Under the pieces are notes generated by a model. The model was given only the letters and a program-made list of their open reading frames with translations, was not told where the DNA came from and searched no databases. The translations under genes were made by a program, and so were the position numbers. A DNA stretch of 64,000 nucleotides from Bacteroides pyogenes DSM 20611 = JCM 6294. GTDB taxonomy: Bacteria; Bacteroidota; Bacteroidia; Bacteroidales; Bacteroidaceae. The DNA lies in assembly GCF_000428105.1 (NCBI RefSeq), contig NZ_ATZH01000008.1, positions 124,001-188,000 of the forward strand, in the 5' to 3' direction. This document shows, piece after piece, positions 8,540 to 17,155 of the stretch (position 1 is its first letter; each line of letters begins with the position of its first letter).

Positions 8540-10195
8540 ATGAAACTTCTTTGGCTCGATTTAAACAGTTCGTACGCTCATTCCTCATTAGCATTGCCTG
8601 CCATTCACGCGCAAATAGCCTGCGATACATCCATCGAATGGTGCGCCGTATCGGCTACGATCAACGAAAGTACCGGCAGTGTGGTGCAGCAGGTTTGCCG
8701 CCACCGCCCCGACATTCTTGCCGCCACCAACTGGCTGTTCAATCACGAACAGCTGCTGCACATCACCTCACGTGTCAAAGCATTGCTGCCGCATTGCCGG
8801 ATCGTGCTCGGAGGTCCCGAGTTTCTGGGCGATAACGAAGAGTTTCTCCGCAAGAACAGGTTTGTCACCGGAGTTTTCCGCGGAGAGGGCGAAGAATCGG
8901 TTCCCCGTTGGTTGCGGCTTTGGGACCGGTGCAGCAAGGAGTGGAAGGAAATAACGGGCTTCTGCTATCTCGACGAGCAGAACGAGTATCACGACAACGG
9001 TCTGGCGCGTGTGGCGAACTTCGCCGGACTGACCGCTCCCGAAGAAAGCCGTTTTTTCAACTGGGACAAGCCTTTTGTTCAGTTAGAAACCACGCGCGGC
9101 TGTTTCAACACCTGCGCTTTCTGCGTGAGCGGCGGAGAAAAGCCCGTGCGCACGCTTCCCGTCGAAGATGTGCGCAAACGTCTGCAAGTCATTCATCGGC
9201 ACGGCATAAAGAATGTGCGCGTACTCGACCGCACGTTCAACTACAACCACCAAAGGGCCAAAGCCCTGCTGGGCCTGTTCGGCGAATTTCCGGACATGTG
9301 TTTCCACTTGGAGATTCATCCCGCCCTGCTGTCGGAAGAGTTAAAGCAATATCTCGCGGCCGCTCCTCCGGGACTGCTGCATCTGGAGGCGGGCATTCAA
9401 AGCCTGCGCGAACCCGTGCTGCAACAAAGCCGGCGCATGGGAAAACTCGACGATGCGCTGGCAGGACTCCGTTATCTGTGCTCGCTGAAGAACATGGAGA
9501 CACATGCCGACCTCATTGCCGGCCTGCCGCTTTACCGGCTATCGGAAATATTCGAAGACGTGCGCACGCTGGCGGGATACGGTGCGGGAGAAATCCAGCT
9601 GGAGTCTCTCAAGCTCCTTCCCGGCACCGAGATGCGCAGAAGAGCCGGCGAACTCGGGATACAATACTCCCCTCTCCCGCCCTACGAAGTGCTGCAAACC
9701 CGCGAAATTACCATCGAAGAGCTGCAAACGGCCCATCACCTGTCGCGGCTGTTGGACGGGTTTTACAACGCTCCCACATGGAGAAGCGTCACCCGCCTGC
9801 TGATTACGGAAAACGAAACGTTCCTGCACGACCTGCTACAGCATCTGGTCGGAACCGATGTGATAGACAGTCCGTTGAGCCTCGAACGGCGCGGACTGAT
9901 TCTTTACGATTTCTGCAAAACACACTATCCGTCTTACCTCACCCAAGTCAGCATTGCATGGATAGAAGCGGGTATGTCGCTCAAAAAAGCTCCTGCCGAA
10001 AGAGTGAAGACGAAACATCAGGTTCCGCCCCCGCAGTGGAATACGGTCTACGGTTCGTATCACGAGAAGCTTCGTCTCTGCTTTCTGCCCGTCGACGAAG
10101 AAGGGCACGGATACTGGTTCGGATTCGAATCGGAAATCCAGAAGTCAACACCTTCATTCAGGGGCGAATGGCTTCCCGGTTCCGGCTGTGTGTAA
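8540..10195 (+). CDS. B12-binding radical SAM protein with DUF4080 domain
   Basis: A 551-residue enzyme with an N-terminal cobalamin-binding Rossmann-like domain (begins MKLLWLDLNSSYAHSS; about 1-140), a radical SAM barrel with the cluster motif CFNTCAFC (CxxxCxxC, about 190) and a C-terminal DUF4080 region (about 370-550). The TTRGC and GGEKPVR surroundings are classic for B12-dependent radical SAM proteins, which typically methylate or rearrange unreactive carbons. The substrate is unknown. It stands alone after its own promoter. It is GC-richer than the neighbouring gene at 10494. Confidence 0.92.
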   Translation: MKLLWLDLNSSYAHSSLALPAIHAQIACDTSIEWCAVSATINESTGSVVQQVCRHRPDILAATNWLFNHEQLLHITSRVKALLPHCRIVLGGPEFLGDNEEFLRKNRFVTGVFRGEGEESVPRWLRLWDRCSKEWKEITGFCYLDEQNEYHDNGLARVANFAGLTAPEESRFFNWDKPFVQLETTRGCFNTCAFCVSGGEKPVRTLPVEDVRKRLQVIHRHGIKNVRVLDRTFNYNHQRAKALLGLFGEFPDMCFHLEIHPALLSEELKQYLAAAPPGLLHLEAGIQSLREPVLQQSRRMGKLDDALAGLRYLCSLKNMETHADLIAGLPLYRLSEIFEDVRTLAGYGAGEIQLESLKLLPGTEMRRRAGELGIQYSPLPPYEVLQTREITIEELQTAHHLSRLLDGFYNAPTWRSVTRLLITENETFLHDLLQHLVGTDVIDSPLSLERRGLILYDFCKTHYPSYLTQVSIAWIEAGMSLKKAPAERVKTKHQVPPPQWNTVYGSYHEKLRLCFLPVDEEGHGYWFGFESEIQKSTPSFRGEWLPGSGCV

Positions 10196-10328
10196 AAACA
10201 GATGATAGATACATTCCTCAGACATCAATAAAAATAAATATCTCCGCCCCGATTTTCTTAATAAAAATAGAATCGGAGAAGAAAAGTATTAATCAATGTT
10301 ATAAAACACATCTTTTAGGCAGACATGC

Positions 10329-10358
10329 TTGCAGGTTAGCAAAATGTCCGTATCTTTG
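10329..10358 (+). promoter_or_regulatory. Full Bacteroidetes promoter (TTG-N19-TATCTTTG), copy 1
   Basis: TTG at 10329-10331 and TATCTTTG at 10351-10358 are separated by 19 bp, matching the TTG-N19-21-TAnnTTTG consensus. Confidence 0.8.
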
Positions 10359-10427
10359 CAATGTGTTTTTCATAGTATTAGATTTAAGGTTAACAAAGGT
10401 TGGAGTACAGCGGTACTCCTTTTTTTA
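10359..10427 (+). ncRNA. Candidate ~65-nt small RNA / leader with terminator, copy 1
   Basis: Between the promoter above and a terminator hairpin (GGAGTAC, loop AGCG, GTACTCC, then 8 T; 10402-10427) lies a short conserved stretch with several stop codons and no ORF. It ends 66 bp before the C11 protease ATG, so it is either an independent small RNA or a leader that attenuates the protease gene. I recall similar sequences being multicopy in Bacteroides genomes but could not check this. Confidence 0.6.
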
Positions 10428-10493
10428 TGCCTGTACTTTAAAACAAGCTAAGGAAGACCGTTCCGGAAGAAACATCAAACTGAAAAACAACTC

Positions 10494-11756
10494 ATGAAAC
10501 CAAAGAAATATTACGACCGGCTAAAATCAGCCGTCTTATTTTTAGTTTTATCGTTCAGTGTGATCGCGTGTAAGAACGATGATCCCGATCCCATCGCAAT
10601 AAAAAATGAGCAGACCGTATTTATGTACATGCCTTGGGCAAGCAATCTTCTGAGTGCTTTCCGTAGAAATATCGACGATATGGAAAAGGCTATATTGGAG
10701 CGCGGACTGAGGAACGAAAAAGTTCTTGTATTTCTGGCGGAAACACCCACACAGGCTTCCCTTTTCGAGTTCGTTTACAACAAATCTCCCTTTTACCCCG
10801 CCGAAAAGAAAAAAGTAACCCGTAAAGTGCTGAAAGAATATCGCTTTTCCTCCACCCCCGAATATACCACTACAGCCGGAATAAGTTCTATTCTGAAAGA
10901 TGTGCGAAGTTATGCCGAAGCCCGCCGATACGGAATGGTGATCGGATGTCACGGCATGGGATGGCTGCCTGTGGTGCCGACGAAAAAGAAAACCCTGCGT
11001 AGCAGCCGACAGACAGACAAAGAGATGCCGGAGGTATACAAGAAGCATTGGGAATACACAGACAGGCCCATGACGCGTTATTTCGGAGGATTTGACAGCC
11101 AATATCAGACAGAAATCAAAACACTTGCCGACGCGATAGCCGATGCCGGAATGAAAATGGAATACATACTATTCGACGACTGCTACATGGCAACCGTTGA
11201 AGTAGCTTACGAATTGAGAAAAGCGACCGATTACCTGATCGGATCAACCTGTGAAATCATGGAGTATGGCATGCCGTACGACATCATAGGAAAACATCTG
11301 TTGGGCAATGTAAATTATAAAGCGATTACAGAAGGATTCTATTCTTTCTATTCGAATTACGTACTTCCCTACGGAACAATAAGTGTCACCAAATGTTCGG
11401 AGATGGATGAGCTGGTTGCCATCATGAGAGACATAAACCAACGGTTCACTTTCGACGAGGCCTTGCTCGGTACATTGCAAAAGCTGGATGGATATAACCC
11501 CGTGAAATTCTTCGATTGCGGCGACTATGCAGCCAAGCTCTGCCAAGATCCCGATCTGCTGAATCAGTTTAACAAACAACTTGAACGCGCGGTTCCTTAC
11601 AAACAATATACGGAGTATTATTATTCCATGGGGCTTCCTTCTCCGGGAACAGCAAAAATTCATACTTTCTCCGGCATTACGATATCCGATCCGAGTATTC
11701 ACCCAGCCACCATTACGGCGAAAACTGAAACTTCGTGGTACAAAGCCACCCATTAA
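10494..11756 (+). CDS. Clostripain-family (C11) cysteine peptidase lipoprotein
   Basis: A predicted surface or periplasmic lipoprotein peptidase of 420 residues. The signal peptide ends in a lipobox (FSVIAC, acylated Cys26) followed by KNDDPDP. The family catalytic pair is visible: His153 in IGCHGMGW and Cys230 in LFDDCYMA. C11 enzymes usually cleave after Arg/Lys and self-activate. The C-terminus is shorter than in multidomain family members. The gene is isolated, flanked on both sides by copies of the same promoter/small-RNA cassette, and is AT-richer than the preceding radical-SAM gene, which hints at acquisition or duplication as a unit. Confidence 0.9.
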   Translation: MKPKKYYDRLKSAVLFLVLSFSVIACKNDDPDPIAIKNEQTVFMYMPWASNLLSAFRRNIDDMEKAILERGLRNEKVLVFLAETPTQASLFEFVYNKSPFYPAEKKKVTRKVLKEYRFSSTPEYTTTAGISSILKDVRSYAEARRYGMVIGCHGMGWLPVVPTKKKTLRSSRQTDKEMPEVYKKHWEYTDRPMTRYFGGFDSQYQTEIKTLADAIADAGMKMEYILFDDCYMATVEVAYELRKATDYLIGSTCEIMEYGMPYDIIGKHLLGNVNYKAITEGFYSFYSNYVLPYGTISVTKCSEMDELVAIMRDINQRFTFDEALLGTLQKLDGYNPVKFFDCGDYAAKLCQDPDLLNQFNKQLERAVPYKQYTEYYYSMGLPSPGTAKIHTFSGITISDPSIHPATITAKTETSWYKATH

Positions 11757-11866
11757 CAGAAGTTTTCAAAGCATGGTTTTCGAAGAAGAAAATTCTTAAT
11801 AAAAATAGAAGCGAGAAACAAAAATATTAATCAATGTTATAAAACATATCTTTTCGATGAATATAC

Positions 11867-11896
11867 TTGCAGTTTAACGAAAAACCCGTATCTTTG
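11867..11896 (+). promoter_or_regulatory. Full Bacteroidetes promoter (TTG-N19-TATCTTTG), copy 2
   Basis: TTG at 11867-11869 and TATCTTTG at 11889-11896, again with 19-bp spacing. Confidence 0.8.
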
Positions 11897-11964
11897 CAAT
11901 GTGTTTTTCATAGTATTAGATTTAAGGTTAACAAAGGTTGGAGTACAGCGGTACTCCTTTTTTT
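11897..11964 (+). ncRNA. Candidate ~65-nt small RNA with terminator, copy 2
   Basis: Same conserved transcript region as at 10359-10427, ending in the same hairpin (GGAGTAC / GTACTCC plus T-run, 11940-11964). Because no plus-strand gene follows, this copy favours a free small RNA over a leader. Confidence 0.6.
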
Positions 11965-12072
11965 ATGCCCGTATTTCAACAAGGGGCTGTGCCTTAATGC
12001 ACGATACAATCTCAAAGCAAAGCCGAAATTTGTGAAGGCATTTTTTCAACGACCGGCACAGAATGATACATG

Positions 12073-12109
12073 AAAAAAAGCCGTGTCGGCATTTTGACAC
12101 AGCTTTTTG
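12073..12109. terminator. Terminator between C11 region and DUF3078 gene
   Basis: Hairpin AAGCCGTGTC / GACACAGCTT with an A-run before and a T-run after; it can serve the minus-strand DUF3078 gene ending at 12209 and any plus-strand transcript. Confidence 0.75.
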
Positions 12110-12208
12110 TAAGATAGTTCTGCCTATCGCAACAACTATACAGCTTCAAATGATACGTTGTTTTTACTGCCTGCGCCATCGGCTTATTGCCGGCAGCAAT
12201 CCACTTTG

Positions 12209-13090
12209 TCAGAAATTGTATGCCAGACCGATACCGAGAACTTCCTTGAACTGAACTTTCGGTCCACGTTTATTCCCGTTATCGTCAAACGTCGGCACAT
12301 CGTCGTCGTATTTCAAAGTCGTATTAATCGTTGCCGAAAGAAATTTGTTCACTTTCATGCTGATCAATACATCCCAATTCACATCTACATTGCCGAAATC
12401 TTTACTGTACGGAGTGAAAAAGTCGGCAGTGGAAATCATCTTCACGTTTTCCATCAAATCCATTTCCGCTCTTGCTTTCAGATAAGCTCCGGCTTCAATC
12501 TTAAAGCGTTTCCCCGGATCCACTCCGAAAGCTCCCAAATCCGACAGATAATCATCTTCCACAAAAGTCATCTTGGCGGATATAGGTGACAGGAAGATGG
12601 AATAATTACTCTTCGGACGGTACTCTATACCTAAAGAAACATTGGAATAAGCCGGCGCAAAGAAATTTGAAATATGATGCTCTTTATCGGGATAATTGTA
12701 TCCTTTGGCAAATTGAGTATTCAAATCGCCCATAATCGTATAAAACCATATATTATCCGTGGTATATCCCAGCTGGGTGGACAGGCTTATTTTATCCGTA
12801 TTCTTTCTCAATCCCTGCGATTTGGTTTTCGACAATCCATAATCGAGAACAAGATTGCTGACCCACAGCCAATTTCCTTTCTTACGGGTGAGAGAACCGT
12901 TCAGATAAGCATTTCCGGCAATCGAGTTCTCACCGCCGGCAGCCCAATTCGTCATGGCTGTTTGAGAGAGATTCAATCCTGTCACTCCTTTTAATACCCA
13001 TTTTCCTTCTTCATAGCCTTTGTCATCGGTTTGGCTGTATGCTATTGTCGACAAAGCCGCAAACAGCATCATTAAACATGTACGTTTCAT
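12209..13090 (-). CDS. DUF3078 outer-membrane beta-barrel protein
   Basis: A 293-residue protein with a cleavable signal peptide (ends near AYSQ) and then the WVLKGVTGLNLSQTAMTNWAAGGENS opening that marks DUF3078. The body consists of alternating amphipathic strands and ends with an aromatic residue (LAYNF), as in outer-membrane barrels. The molecular function of the family is not known. It is a single gene, closed by the 12073-12109 hairpin. Confidence 0.85.
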   Translation of the reverse strand: MKRTCLMMLFAALSTIAYSQTDDKGYEEGKWVLKGVTGLNLSQTAMTNWAAGGENSIAGNAYLNGSLTRKKGNWLWVSNLVLDYGLSKTKSQGLRKNTDKISLSTQLGYTTDNIWFYTIMGDLNTQFAKGYNYPDKEHHISNFFAPAYSNVSLGIEYRPKSNYSIFLSPISAKMTFVEDDYLSDLGAFGVDPGKRFKIEAGAYLKARAEMDLMENVKMISTADFFTPYSKDFGNVDVNWDVLISMKVNKFLSATINTTLKYDDDVPTFDDNGNKRGPKVQFKEVLGIGLAYNF

Positions 13091-13314
13091 ACTAAGTTGT
13101 AATTTTTAATTTAATCAAAAAATCCTGATAAGTAAACAATTTAAAATATCTTTTGTTCGCAATTCTTTTTTAATATCGCTTTATATGCTTTCTTAATTGC
13201 TCCGGATTTCTCACAACATCCGGCAAGAAGGCATTTTCTCCGTATCTTTTCTCTATAACGACTTGGGCAAACAGAGCCTGCGAAGAAGTCTGAGAAAGGC
13301 TCTTCCGATATGAA

Positions 13315-13349
13315 ACAAAGCCTCTGTTCGCGCAAAACAGAGGCTTTGT
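13315..13349 (-). terminator. Perfect 14-bp inverted repeat after purT
   Basis: ACAAAGCCTCTGTT and AACAGAGGCTTTGT are exact complements around a 7-nt loop, 39 bp beyond the purT stop. There is only a short T-stretch, so termination is likely but not certain. The remaining ~220 bp up to DUF3078 hold no supported gene. Confidence 0.65.
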
Positions 13350-13387
13350 CCGGATATACGGGCGTACTGCGTGTCGCGAAACGGCTC

Positions 13388-14554
13388 TTAATGTACTTTC
13401 ACCATTGAGGCAACTCGTTTGGCTTTATCACGCAAGGCATCCATATCGCTTCCCACAGGTGCGTAGCAGAGCGCCACTCCCATCCGGCGGTTGACACGGG
13501 TAGCGGGTTTACCGAAGATACGAACGTAAGTGTCGTCCTCTTTCACCGCTTCTTCGAGACCGGCATACTGAGGCGCAGCCTCTGCGGCGATGTCCGACAG
13601 AATCACCGCGCTCACTCCCATCCGTTCGAGCTTGATATTCGGAATGGGAAGCCCGAGGACAGCACGCAGATGAAGCTCGAATTCGTTCAGGTTCTGCGTT
13701 CCTGCCAGTGTCACCATACCCGTATCGTGCGGACGCGGGGAGAGTTCGGAGAAATAAACTCCGTTTTCATGGCTGAGGAAGAACTCTACACCCCAAAGCC
13801 CCGCGCCCGTCAACGCGCGGGTTACCTTTTCCGCCATGGCCTCCGCTTCTCGCAGGTGTGCAGGATCGATATGCGCGGGCTGGAAACTTTCACGGTAGTC
13901 GCCTCCTTTCTGCACATGCCCGATGGGAGGACAAAACAGGGTCGGTCCGTTCTTCTGCGTCACTGTGAGCAAGGTAATCTCGCTGTCGAACCTGATAAAT
14001 TCTTCGATAATCAATTCGCGGATATCTCCCCGACTTCCACTGCATCCGTACTCCCAGGCCTGTTGCAGCTCATCGGCACTCTTCACCAACGACTGCCCTT
14101 TGCCCGAAGAAGACATCAATGGCTTTACCACACAAGGGAAGCCGATTTTCTCGGCTGCCGCTTTCAGCTCGTCAGGGGTTTTCGCATAGAAGTAGCGGGC
14201 GGTCTTCAACCCGAGCTCTTTGGCTGCAAGGTCGCGAATGGCTTTTCTGTTCATCGTGAAGTTCACCGCACGCGCGCTGGGCACTACCTGAATTCCTCTC
14301 TCCTCGAACTCGTACAAACGCTCCGTACGAATCGCTTCAATCTCCGGAACGATAATGTCGGGACGGTGTTTTTCGACTGCCCTCTGAAGGGCTTCTCCGT
14401 CGAGCATATCGAATACTTCGCATTCATCCGCCACTTGCATTGCCGGCGCTCCGGCATACGAATCGCAGGCGATGATATGCTGTCCCTTGCGTTGCGCAGA
14501 AATCACAAACTCTTTTCCCAGTTCTCCGGAACCGAGCAACAGTATTTTTTTCAT
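13388..14554 (-). CDS. purT: Formate-dependent phosphoribosylglycinamide formyltransferase (GAR transformylase 2)
   Basis: Makes formyl-GAR from GAR, formate and ATP in purine synthesis. The ATP-grasp enzyme of 388 residues begins [17 protein letters not shown] with the N-terminal pre-ATP-grasp fold. It then shows [16 protein letters not shown] (ATP-binding loop), a GVEFFLS segment and [12 protein letters not shown] with metal and substrate residues. Its length matches the E. coli enzyme (392). The open frame continues 58 codons upstream, but that part overlaps the region before the repair gene and has no purT similarity, so the ATG at 14554 is preferred. Confidence 0.95.
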   Translation of the reverse strand: MKKILLLGSGELGKEFVISAQRKGQHIIACDSYAGAPAMQVADECEVFDMLDGEALQRAVEKHRPDIIVPEIEAIRTERLYEFEERGIQVVPSARAVNFTMNRKAIRDLAAKELGLKTARYFYAKTPDELKAAAEKIGFPCVVKPLMSSSGKGQSLVKSADELQQAWEYGCSGSRGDIRELIIEEFIRFDSEITLLTVTQKNGPTLFCPPIGHVQKGGDYRESFQPAHIDPAHLREAEAMAEKVTRALTGAGLWGVEFFLSHENGVYFSELSPRPHDTGMVTLAGTQNLNEFELHLRAVLGLPIPNIKLERMGVSAVILSDIAAEAAPQYAGLEEAVKEDDTYVRIFGKPATRVNRRMGVALCYAPVGSDMDALRDKAKRVASMVKVH

Positions 14555-14613
14555 GTCTGAAGTGTTTAATTGAAATGCAAAAATAGTAGATTCCGGGCAA
14601 CATTCCGCACCTT

Positions 14614-15816
14614 TCAGGCAGAAATAATATCGCGTCGTGCTCTTTCCCAACCTATCATGCAGGCTTTTCGCTCGCTCTTCCAGCGGTACTCGCCCACCGC
14701 TCCTTCTTTCCGTATCACACGGTGGCAAGGAATGATAAGTCCTACGGGGTTTCCCGCCACGGCGGAGGCAACCGCCCTTACTGCTTGTTTTCGACCGATT
14801 ATGGAAGCCAATTCGCTATAAGTCAAAATATTACCTATGGGTATTTCAAGCAAGGCTTTCCATACTTTCATGCGGAAAGGAGTGCCCCTCAGGTGCAAGC
14901 GTAAGGGGACGATGCCGCCGGAGAAGACTTGCCGCACCACTGCGGCAGCCATTTCATCATTCTGAACATAATGCTCCGCCTGCCATTCGGCACGGAAAGA
15001 CGCAAGTACCTCGTCCCTCGCACCGTCTGCGAAACAAAGCCGGCAGATTCCGAGCGGGGTGACTGCGATGAAACAAGAGCCGAAAGGAGTTTCGGCAAAA
15101 CCATACTCTACGGGAAATAGTGTTGCAGCAGCTTCCCTGACGGGGCTCGTTATTGCTTCGGCAAAACCACACTCTACGGCCGATGCTTTACACCAATCTT
15201 GAGAATCTCCGCAAACATTTGCATCTGCGAAGCCATGCTCCGCACCCGATGCTTTACACCGGTCTTGAGAGTCTTCACAAACATTCGTATCCGAAAAGCC
15301 ATGCACCGCACCCGACTCCTTCCCCTCCTTGTAAAAGTCTGCGGCACAATCTCCTTCCCTATCCCGACTCCCCCGTTCGCTTTCTACGAAGGCGTTGCAA
15401 CAATCTTCCGGATGTTTTTCTTCCTTGTGCTTTACGGCAAATTTGCGTTCGAACGGAAGGTTGTAAAAGTCTACCACGTAATCTTGCTCCTTACCTCCGT
15501 TTCCCGGCTTATCTTGTCCCGAAGCGACCTCCTTTATCCTGACCGTCGGGAAACAGCCCTCCAAACCGGCCGGCCCCTCCGTAGCTTCCGCAGCTTCGAT
15601 GAGTCGGCGCGTTCGCAGAATCTCTTTCTTCAACGATTCCGGCGCAAGATATTCCGCAAATTGTTCCGGAGTCACGCCCGCCCATTCGGCAAACATCTGC
15701 CGGAAATAAACAGGAGCGACGCCTGCGGCACGGGCAAGCTCGTCAGGAGAAAGATTCTCCCGCCGATGATCCATCAGGTATCTGACCGCCACAGAAATAC
15801 GTTCATAATGATTCAT
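14614..15816 (-). CDS. Ada-like fusion: AraC-type HTH plus O6-methylguanine-DNA methyltransferase with repeat-expanded linker
   Basis: Repairs O6-alkylguanine by irreversible transfer of the alkyl group to its own Cys, and probably also acts as a regulator. N-terminal HTH_18/AraC domain (about 1-75), then a long charged linker, then the methyltransferase fold with the PCHRV active site (about 355) and [14 protein letters not shown]. The linker contains 22-residue repeats ([36 protein letters not shown]) encoded by 66-bp units; a related phrase, [11 protein letters not shown], starts the methyltransferase domain. Relatives of this fusion are usually under 300 residues; this one has 400. I use the ATG at 15816; the frame extends 10 codons to a TTG. 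Confidence 0.88.
   Translation of the reverse strand: MNHYERISVAVRYLMDHRRENLSPDELARAAGVAPVYFRQMFAEWAGVTPEQFAEYLAPESLKKEILRTRRLIEAAEATEGPAGLEGCFPTVRIKEVASGQDKPGNGGKEQDYVVDFYNLPFERKFAVKHKEEKHPEDCCNAFVESERGSRDREGDCAADFYKEGKESGAVHGFSDTNVCEDSQDRCKASGAEHGFADANVCGDSQDWCKASAVECGFAEAITSPVREAAATLFPVEYGFAETPFGSCFIAVTPLGICRLCFADGARDEVLASFRAEWQAEHYVQNDEMAAAVVRQVFSGGIVPLRLHLRGTPFRMKVWKALLEIPIGNILTYSELASIIGRKQAVRAVASAVAGNPVGLIIPCHRVIRKEGAVGEYRWKSERKACMIGWERARRDIISA
15156..15312 (-). repeat. 66-bp in-frame tandem repeats inside the Ada-like gene
   Basis: On the plus strand, units beginning CGATGCTTTACACC start at 15181 and 15247, exactly 66 bp apart, with a partial unit before them. They encode 22-residue repeats in the linker between the HTH and methyltransferase domains. 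Confidence 0.9.
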
Positions 15817-15901
15817 ACCATCCGTCGTTTGTTGTTCGTCTTCCAAAATACAAAACTTCGCGAGAGGTCGGCAATCCGGTTCGTGCCATCCCGCCTCGCC
15901 T

Positions 15902-17140
15902 CTAATGCCTGATTCGGGGATACTTGTTATGGAAACGGTACCCCATGCCGAGCATCAGGTAGTTGGGCGCCTTGAAGTCCTGAAGGTTATACCCGATGTG
16001 CAGGAAAGCGTTCCGGCTCATCTTTACTTTGAGCGCCAACACCTGATAAAGCCCTCTCATATCTCCTCTGGCTACCACGTTGGAGCCGATGCCTATGCCG
16101 ATGGTGAAATAAGGCATGACATACTCGGTACGTCCCGACAGCCCCAAAGCCAATTGGCGGTGAACGCCGGGTTTGAAAAACTCTTGGGGAGGAGGAGCCT
16201 CACCGTAAGCGACGATAACATCTTCGGTATAAACATTCGCGCTTCCGTCGTACACCCCGTCGAGCGATAGTCCGAAACGGAGCTTATAACCCGCGTTATA
16301 CATCGCGGCGAAATTAAGTCCTGCCACCGGATAAGCTTCAGGAGAAGCGTACTGTTTGCCTTCGAAAGCGACACCCTTTCGCCGCCACGAACCGAACAAC
16401 ACCAAATCGTAACTGAAATGTCGCGGGAAAGGAGGAACGAAAAGCCGGTACGCAGGTTTCATAATATCTTGTCTTTCGCGGTTGAAGTTGTATGCGACTC
16501 CCAGTTTCAGTCCGGCAAGATTGATGCCTGCATTGGGAAACTTGGTGTTCCCGTTGGAGAAATGAGTGAGATCTGCCCCAAGCATCAGGTCGAAACACCG
16601 GGAGACGGCCCAATTGAGCCAGATGCCGGCATTGATATAAGCGTTCAACCGCGAACCCACCGCCCCATTAAACGAATTTTCCACCGAATGATAGGGCTGC
16701 CATCCGCCCGATATGCCGAAGTTCCACTCGTAATTGAGCGAAAGCCGCGGACTGAACGCAGCGATACGCGCTCCTTGAAAAAGGTAGACTGTATAAGGGT
16801 CGCCCAACTCTTTCCTATTGCCGAATGTATAATATCCCGCTCCCACTCCCTGATATACGCCTCCGTACACCCGGTCGGCAAAAGTGTTGGGCCGGAATTT
16901 AAACGAATACTTCAGGTCTGCCCCGTTCCCCCACTCAACCGGCTTCCTTCTTTCATTCTCGCCTTTTACGAAAGGATTGGTAGGAAACACATACTGGGGA
17001 CGGGCTTCAACCCTCAATTGATGGATAAAAGCGGTAGACAAGCTGTCGCGTGGAGGTTCCTGCCCCTTGACCGGTTCGGACAAGAGCAACAGAACTACAC
17101 ACCACACGAAAGCTTGCCACCGCAATCTTACAGATATCAT
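15902..17140 (-). CDS. Acyloxyacyl hydrolase / PagL-like outer-membrane lipid A deacylase
   Basis: Predicted outer-membrane beta-barrel of 412 residues with an N-terminal signal peptide (ends near VKGQ). The segment LTHFSNGNTKFPNAGIN matches the HxSNG...N.G.N signature of PagL-type lipid A 3-O-deacylases, where His and Ser form the catalytic pair. The protein is about twice the size of Pseudomonas PagL, as usual for Bacteroidetes members. I chose the ATG at 17140; the longer frame starts with TTG. It follows the DUF4301 gene by 15 bp, so the two are probably cotranscribed. The true substrate (own lipid A or another acyl ester) is not known. Confidence 0.82.
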   Translation of the reverse strand: MISVRLRWQAFVWCVVLLLLSEPVKGQEPPRDSLSTAFIHQLRVEARPQYVFPTNPFVKGENERRKPVEWGNGADLKYSFKFRPNTFADRVYGGVYQGVGAGYYTFGNRKELGDPYTVYLFQGARIAAFSPRLSLNYEWNFGISGGWQPYHSVENSFNGAVGSRLNAYINAGIWLNWAVSRCFDLMLGADLTHFSNGNTKFPNAGINLAGLKLGVAYNFNRERQDIMKPAYRLFVPPFPRHFSYDLVLFGSWRRKGVAFEGKQYASPEAYPVAGLNFAAMYNAGYKLRFGLSLDGVYDGSANVYTEDVIVAYGEAPPPQEFFKPGVHRQLALGLSGRTEYVMPYFTIGIGIGSNVVARGDMRGLYQVLALKVKMSRNAFLHIGYNLQDFKAPNYLMLGMGYRFHNKYPRIRH

Positions 17141-17155
17141 ATCCAATCACACTCC

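Larger units (their letters stand above)
10255..10427 (+). repeat. ~172-bp direct repeat, copy 1 (upstream of the C11 protease)
   Basis: From CTTAATAAAAATAGAA to the terminator T-run this stretch is repeated at 11793-11964. The second half (TATCTTTG to the T-run) is essentially identical in the two copies; the first half is moderately diverged. The copies are 1538 bp apart and bracket a single gene. Confidence 0.85.
11793..11964 (+). repeat. ~172-bp direct repeat, copy 2 (downstream of the C11 protease)
   Basis: Counterpart of 10255-10427 in the same orientation. No gene follows on the plus strand for more than 6 kb, so here the cassette has no downstream partner. Confidence 0.85.
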
